Below, piece by piece: positions 59,132-64,000 of a DNA stretch of 64,000 nt (position 1 is its first letter; the number at the start of each line of letters is the position of its first letter). Under the pieces are notes generated by a model that searched no databases, was not told the DNA's origin, and saw only the letters and a list, made by a program, of their open reading frames with translations. Position numbers and translations under genes: made by a program. This DNA comes from Plantago major (Eukaryota; Streptophyta; Magnoliopsida; Lamiales; Plantaginaceae), in contig CM048844.1 in NCBI GenBank assembly GCA_026545765.1, positions 70,103,035 to 70,167,034 on the forward strand, written 5' to 3'.

Positions 59132-61646
59132 TTAGGTTCTTGCTTCAGAGATAGAACCATTTAGACTAAACATTCTTCCAGTAGGAATCCACGTTTTAGT
59201 GAATTTCTTGGGAGTTTGTTTTTGTCTAACTTGATCAGAAGGAGATGCAATAAAATCAGTAATTTTGATCTCAATCTTCCTTCTTGGGGTGTTTCTAGGT
59301 GTTCCTTTTGGTGCTTTCTGGACCCTAGGTTTTTGGGGTTGCTTTTCAGCAAACTTAGCCTTTCTGGCCAGGTTCCTTCTAGCTCTGGCATTCAGTTTTT
59401 CAGTGGCTTGAGATTTCTTCCAATTCTGTCTATTGCTACGTGCAATATCAGCCTTGCGCCATTGTTCTTGTCCTTCCTTATATTGTTGTAGAAGAACTTT
59501 TCCAATAGCACAATAGCCAATGCCATTTTGAACACCTTTGGCTTTCTGAATGCGTTCTTCAGAAGCCTTACTAGTTTCTGCACCATCTTTATTTTCATAA
59601 AATGGTACAGTAGAGAATTTGCCTATTCCAGCAATTCTTCCTTTCCTAGTAATGTAGCAACGTGGATGGTTGCATGTCTGAGGGTTGTGTTTCTTTTCAG
59701 AAACCTTATCCACAAGTTTCTTGTGAACTTGTTGTTCTTTCAAAGGCTGGGTTGCTACTCCTTTTCCTTTGTCAACTACCCTAGCTTTCTGAACAATGCT
59801 ATAGGTGGTTGAAGAACCATTCTGTTGACTTTTTACAAAGGTCAACCTTTCATCACTCTTCTTCAGAGGAGATGAATTACTCGATTGTTCATCAAGTCCA
59901 AGTCCACCTTTCTCAGAGGGATCTCTCAGATAGGATTGAACCTCAGTGAGAGTGTCACTAGCCTTTCCATAAGATTGGAAGGATAGCTCTTTCTTTCTGA
60001 GTTCTTCATTCTCAGAAAGCAGCTTCATCATTTTCTTATTAAGTTCATCCAAGACTAGTTTGTGATCATTTTCATTCTCAGATATCTCAGCTTTCAGAAA
60101 GGCTATTTCAGCGTTCTTGTTCTCAGATACTTTGGTTAGCTCAGAAACCTCTTTTTCAAGAGTTTCTTTGCTTTCCTCTAGAATTCTGGTTTTGGATTGT
60201 GCTTCCAGAAACTCTTTCTCATAGCGATCCAATTCACTCTTGACCAACTCCAGATCCTCAATTCCATCATCACTCTCATAGTACAGAAATTGTGAATTGT
60301 TAGTTACCTCATCAGCTATAAGACACATTTCAATGTTGGAGATGTCTGGACCAGCAATCTCAGCAACTCCACACATTCCATTCTTCTTAAGGCCGAAGTC
60401 GATTACATCGTGGGTGATTCCACACAATTCAGGTGATGGTAGGTTTGAGTCATCTGAATCTCCATCTTCAGAATCTGTCTCAATGTCTAGAGCATCAAGT
60501 TGAATTTGAATCTTCTTCCTTTCTTCAGTCAGTAAGGCCCTTTGATTTCTCTTGAAATTTCTTCAGTCCTTCTTATCTCCTGTCTTGAGCTTGTTTAAAG
60601 CAGGACAATCTCACTTGAAGTGACCAGGCTTTTGACAATAGAAGCAGATATCATTTCCTATTTCTGCAGCTTCAGTACTAACACCTTTCTGAATGGGGGT
60701 GTTCACAGAGTTGTTCATTTGTATGTTCTTGTACTGATGATAGTTTGGGCCAAGATGCTTTTTCAGCTTTTCTTTAGCTTTTCTTATCTCAATCTCTTGA
60801 CTCACAAATTTCTTCATGTGTCTTACTGCAAGAGCATTTTCTTCAGATGCATCTTTGGTATCCTTCTTTTCAGAAGAACCTTGAGAAACTAGAGCAACAC
60901 TTTGCAACTTTTAATTGTTTGTTCTCTCCGAGTTGTCTCATAGTCTCTGATGCAAGATGAGAGAAGAGCTCTGTTGGAGTAATATTTGGCATCCCTTGAT
61001 TGAAATAAAAGAACTTAGTGTGTTCCCAGTTGTGATTGAGACTTCTGACAATAGTCTTAATCTTTTCTGACTGGGAGTATCTATTGCTTTCACCAAGTGC
61101 AGCCATATCACTCATAAGAGTAGTAAATCTGAAATCAAGTTCTTCCAGAGTTTCAGTGGGACCTTGTTTGAAGTTTTGGAACTTCAATTTAAGAACTTCG
61201 AACTTGTTTTCTTTGGTTTTCTCAGTTCCGGCACAGATTTCTTCAATCAATTGCCAGGCAACTTTCACCATTTTAGCACCCCACAGTTTACACTGTATGT
61301 GCTCAGGTGTCGATCTGATGATGATATTACGAGCTTGACCATCCAATCTGTGTCTCTTGGCATCTTCAGATGTCCAGAGCTCTCTTGGCTTGTCTTCATA
61401 CACAATGCTTCCACGAGCAACATGACCACTATCACTAGCAGCCATATCCTCGCTTTCATCTTCCTTGTCTGAGGCTTTTCTTCCATTAGACACCTCAGTA
61501 ACTTATTTGAGTTGTCTGATTTTGATAGGCCCTTCATTGATGACATAGATCATTTCGTCACTAATGGCCTCCAGATGGAGCATCATGTTGTTCTTCCATT
61601 TCTCGTAGTTTTCTGGCTTCAGAATGGGCGCATCACTCAGAGACAT
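59132..61646 (-). pseudogene. gag: Sirevirus E gag region
   Basis: The minus-strand start at 61646 shares MSLSDAPILKPENYEKWKNN with B and C. The core (ELWTSEDAKRHRLDGQARNI, LWGAKMVKVAWQLIEEICAG) is followed by a zinc knuckle beginning CFYCQKPGHFK (about 60611-60650), an acidic segment, a long coiled coil (about 59990-60250) and a basic C-terminal segment (KLNARARRNLARKAKFAEKQ). It ends near PTGRMFSLNGSISEART. A 431-residue stretch (59132-60427) is open. Fossil with a few breaks. Confidence 0.87.
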
Positions 61647-61749
61647 ACCTGCACACTTAACACACAAATTATATAGTCCTCAGAGAGGGACAAAGTTTCT
61701 TCACCTATCTGGGGATCTAGGTTCACTGCAGAAGGCTTGTGAACCTCCT

Positions 61750-61761
61750 GCTCTGATACCA
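61750..61761 (-). other. Primer binding site (initiator Met tRNA), Sirevirus E
   Basis: Minus-strand TGGTATCAGAGC, two bases inside the 5' LTR. Confidence 0.95.
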
Positions 61762-61763
61762 CT

Positions 61764-63194
61764 TGTTGGTCCAGATAACGGCAAAGTAAAAGACTAGAGG
61801 GGGGGGGGTGAATAGTCTTTTGAAACTTTTGTCGATAAACACAGTTTCTCAGAAACCTGGGGGTTTCTGATACTTAAATTCAGAGCGCGGAAGACTTTAA
61901 GATAGGTAAGTGCAGAAACAATAAGTGTGTGTGTGTGTGCTTGCTTTTCTGAAATGTAAATACAGAAAGGTAAATGACACAGCAAGTATAGTGGTATCTG
62001 GAGGTGGCGTAATCCTCCAACTAATCCACTTCGGTCATTCTGAGACCTAGAATTCACTAGAACAGATAATTGAGTTCACCTTACAATAATCCTATTCTAA
62101 GATTCCTAAACAAATGGTTCTCAACCAAGTGTTCCCCCTAAGTTATTCCCCAGCTCCTAGAGCTAAGTACTTCCTCTACTCAGATAACCTTGGAGTTATT
62201 CCCTGATTTCCCAAATCAAGTACTTCCTCTACTCCACGCCTTGATGGTGTTGGTTATAAGGTTTGTCAGAGAGGCTTCTCGTATAACTTTTCAATTATGT
62301 TTTCAGAGAGCCTAATAGAACAAGACTACTTAATACACTTGTTCAGTGGATGGCAATCTGCTCTTTACTGACCCAAGTAATTGATGTCCGTTCTGGAGAA
62401 TGAGCTTCAAAAAGGGTATCTGATAGTTCAACTCTTTCACGAATAACAATCTCTTGTTAAGGTTCAGGACAACTTAGAACTACTAGTGATTCTTCAAGCA
62501 ACAGAAAGCTTTTAGAAAAGGTAGTAGAGTGCTTGAAAGAATACTTTGCTTGTGGTAAGTTTGCAAGATAGAGCGTTCTAAGGTATGTTTTTCAAGCATC
62601 TAAGTGTGTGATATATATAGATAAATTTGAGAGGCGTTTGAATTATATCCGTTGTGCTCTCTATCAAATTATATCCGTTTATATCTTGAACAATGTACTC
62701 AGAAGTCACTATCTCTTGTATCATAGAGGACTTGCTTTTTGCAGCATTTCTGCCGATGCATTTGATGCATAGTACTGTTCATTGTCCTTTAGTCTCAACG
62801 GATACATAAGCCTTTCTGATGGCATGCCTGCTCCATACTCATGATGTCATATGTCCAGAATCATATTTCGAAAGTAAGTTAATATCCTTAAGAAAGGATT
62901 AAGGACATAGTCTTTCTGAGTTAGACTAAACCTTTATGTCTTCATAAACCTTGTGCAATCTTCAGTCTTCTAATCTTCAGAAAAGCTCCATTGCTAGGAT
63001 TGATCTTCATGGTCTTCTTGAAATAAAAATTACATTCAGAGACCTATAATCCTAATACAAGATTTACTAGACTAATCATACTCAGTGATTTCCTCTTTTA
63101 CAATGTTCAAGTGAACCAAGAGTACTTAATCACCTTTCTGGCTAAGATAAGAACATGTGATGAGTGATCAAAATACTAACAGATATTCCTAACA
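61764..63194 (-). repeat. 5' LTR of Sirevirus E
   Basis: 1431 bp, nearly identical to 49952-51358 apart from small indels and a longer G run (61799-61808) and GT run (61925-61938). Confidence 0.93.
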
Positions 63195-64000
63195 AACAAG
63201 CTATTTAACACCAGGTAAGCACATCACCTCCAGTCACATATATTCACATCGATTCACAATCAACATATGACCTCCATTTATTTCGTAGTTTCAAAATCAC
63301 ATCAGTTCACTTCTCATTCCAACAGATCAGTTATAAACACTTAACATCATTCACATTTATATAATAATGCACGTGTTTAGTCATTTTCTTTGCCTGCCAT
63401 GGCTCTGTTACGACCAGGAGTAATTTGTGATCACGATAACAGAGGAGTTCAGGGAACCCAACATAGTCCAGCCATGCTAGAAATTCATATTCATACACAG
63501 TCCAGTCGTATTGGAAATTCAGAGATAAAGTCCATACAAGCTAGAAAACAGAGACTCCAGGTCATTAGCAACCATAATAGAATCCTCTTATCTCTTGTGA
63601 CACCCCGCCATAAAGAACCCTGCTCCATGGCTCTGCGCACCTGCCTGCACCCTTCCTACCAGACCATCTCTTCTTGTCAGAAGTTGCAGTAACAAACTAA
63701 AACCCAAGAAATGAAAAGCCATGTACTATAATACCTCAAATTATTTTTCAGCATTCTTTACACCTCAAGGTGGGCCCATCGTGGCAACATACATCAATAT
63801 ACTAATCTCCATCATGTCAGATTTATCCTAGTTTCTTCGATAATCAACAAACTCTCCAAAAGTGTTGCACCTGAGGAAATATGGACATAACAAGAATGAA
63901 AGGAGTAAGTCTTTGATGACTTAGTAAGGTTTAAAGGTCACACGACATCAAAGAAATAACAAGAATTGAATGGCAGGCAATATGAAACAGATATTTCAAT
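63195..64000 (+). repeat. LTR-like DNA right of Sirevirus E
   Basis: Begins with the AACAA target duplication (63195-63199) and continues the sequence interrupted at 49951. No coding domain is seen. AATGAAAGGAGTAAGTCTTTGATGACTTAGTAAGG near 63895-63929 is the kind of phrase found in long plant gypsy LTRs. It runs off the window end. Confidence 0.4.

Larger units (their letters stand above)
49952..63194 (-). mobile_element. Sirevirus copy E, minus strand, whole at its ends
   Basis: 13.2 kb with closely matching LTRs (49952-51358 and 61764-63194) and TSD AACAA. On the minus strand the parts are PBS (61750-61761), gag (59132-61646), protease (about 58740-59114), integrase (57788-58735), linker (57335-57772), spacer with TATA box, ORF3 (51725-56786), purine tract and 3' LTR. 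Reverse transcriptase and RNase H were not found, so E would have needed enzymes from a relative. Near-identical LTRs suggest it is the youngest Sirevirus here. It has a few breaks and carries the best-preserved ORF3 in the window. Confidence 0.88.

Noticed and set aside
63390-63692. 100-residue plus-strand open frame
   Set aside because: Lies in LTR-like DNA, with no recognised domain.
1-64000. Ordinary host protein-coding gene, rRNA or tRNA gene
   Set aside because: Every long frame that I could identify belongs to a retroelement. The only tRNA-like promoter is that of the SINE at 47530-47741.

Overview
This window looks like repeat-dense nuclear DNA of a flowering plant, most likely a eudicot. 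The evidence is Ty1/copia elements of the Sirevirus (SIRE/Maximus) type with a long extra gene after pol, Ty3/gypsy LTR elements, a plant-type LINE reverse transcriptase remnant, a tRNA-derived SINE and a probable Helitron end. I found no host gene that I can support. Family or species cannot be fixed from this window.

Layout. 1-4218: old flank with a LINE fragment (about 391-1050), a Helitron-like end (about 2003) and two diverged copies of one AT-rich repeat (about 2110-3125 and 3410-3975). 4219-34651: Sirevirus copy C (+ strand), carrying inside its pol region a second copy, B (about 9285-25119, + strand). LTR resemblance supports this nesting: the LTR at 4219-5061 pairs with 33104-34651, and the LTR at about 9285-10842 pairs with 23509-25119. 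34652-38352: remains of a third Sirevirus, D (- strand), in which C lies. 38353-39959 and 47191-47279: unclassified LTR-like DNA split by a Ty3/gypsy element with only gag and protease (39960-47190, - strand, TSD TTGAG). 47530-47741: a SINE with a 15-bp TSD, next to a gypsy LTR fragment ending at 48231. 48232-49575: a fragment (F) of Sirevirus ORF3 on the - strand. 49576-49951 and 63195-64000: the two sides of another LTR, interrupted by Sirevirus copy E (49952-63194, - strand, TSD AACAA).

The most interesting signal is the third gene (ORF3, usually called env-like) of the Sireviruses. In four copies its start codon lies 180-210 bp downstream of a conserved TATA box inside the element. In the middle of the gene, copies B, C, E and F share a run of short GT...AG intron-like gaps of about 70-83 bp, separated by exon-like blocks of about 108-150 bp. 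The protein shows basic nuclear-localisation-like clusters, acidic runs and a coiled coil, and by eye no signal peptide or membrane segment. It therefore looks less like an envelope than like a captured, intron-bearing nuclear protein gene with its own promoter. All retroelement coding regions here are treated as fossils. E looks whole at its ends; the others are partial or nested.
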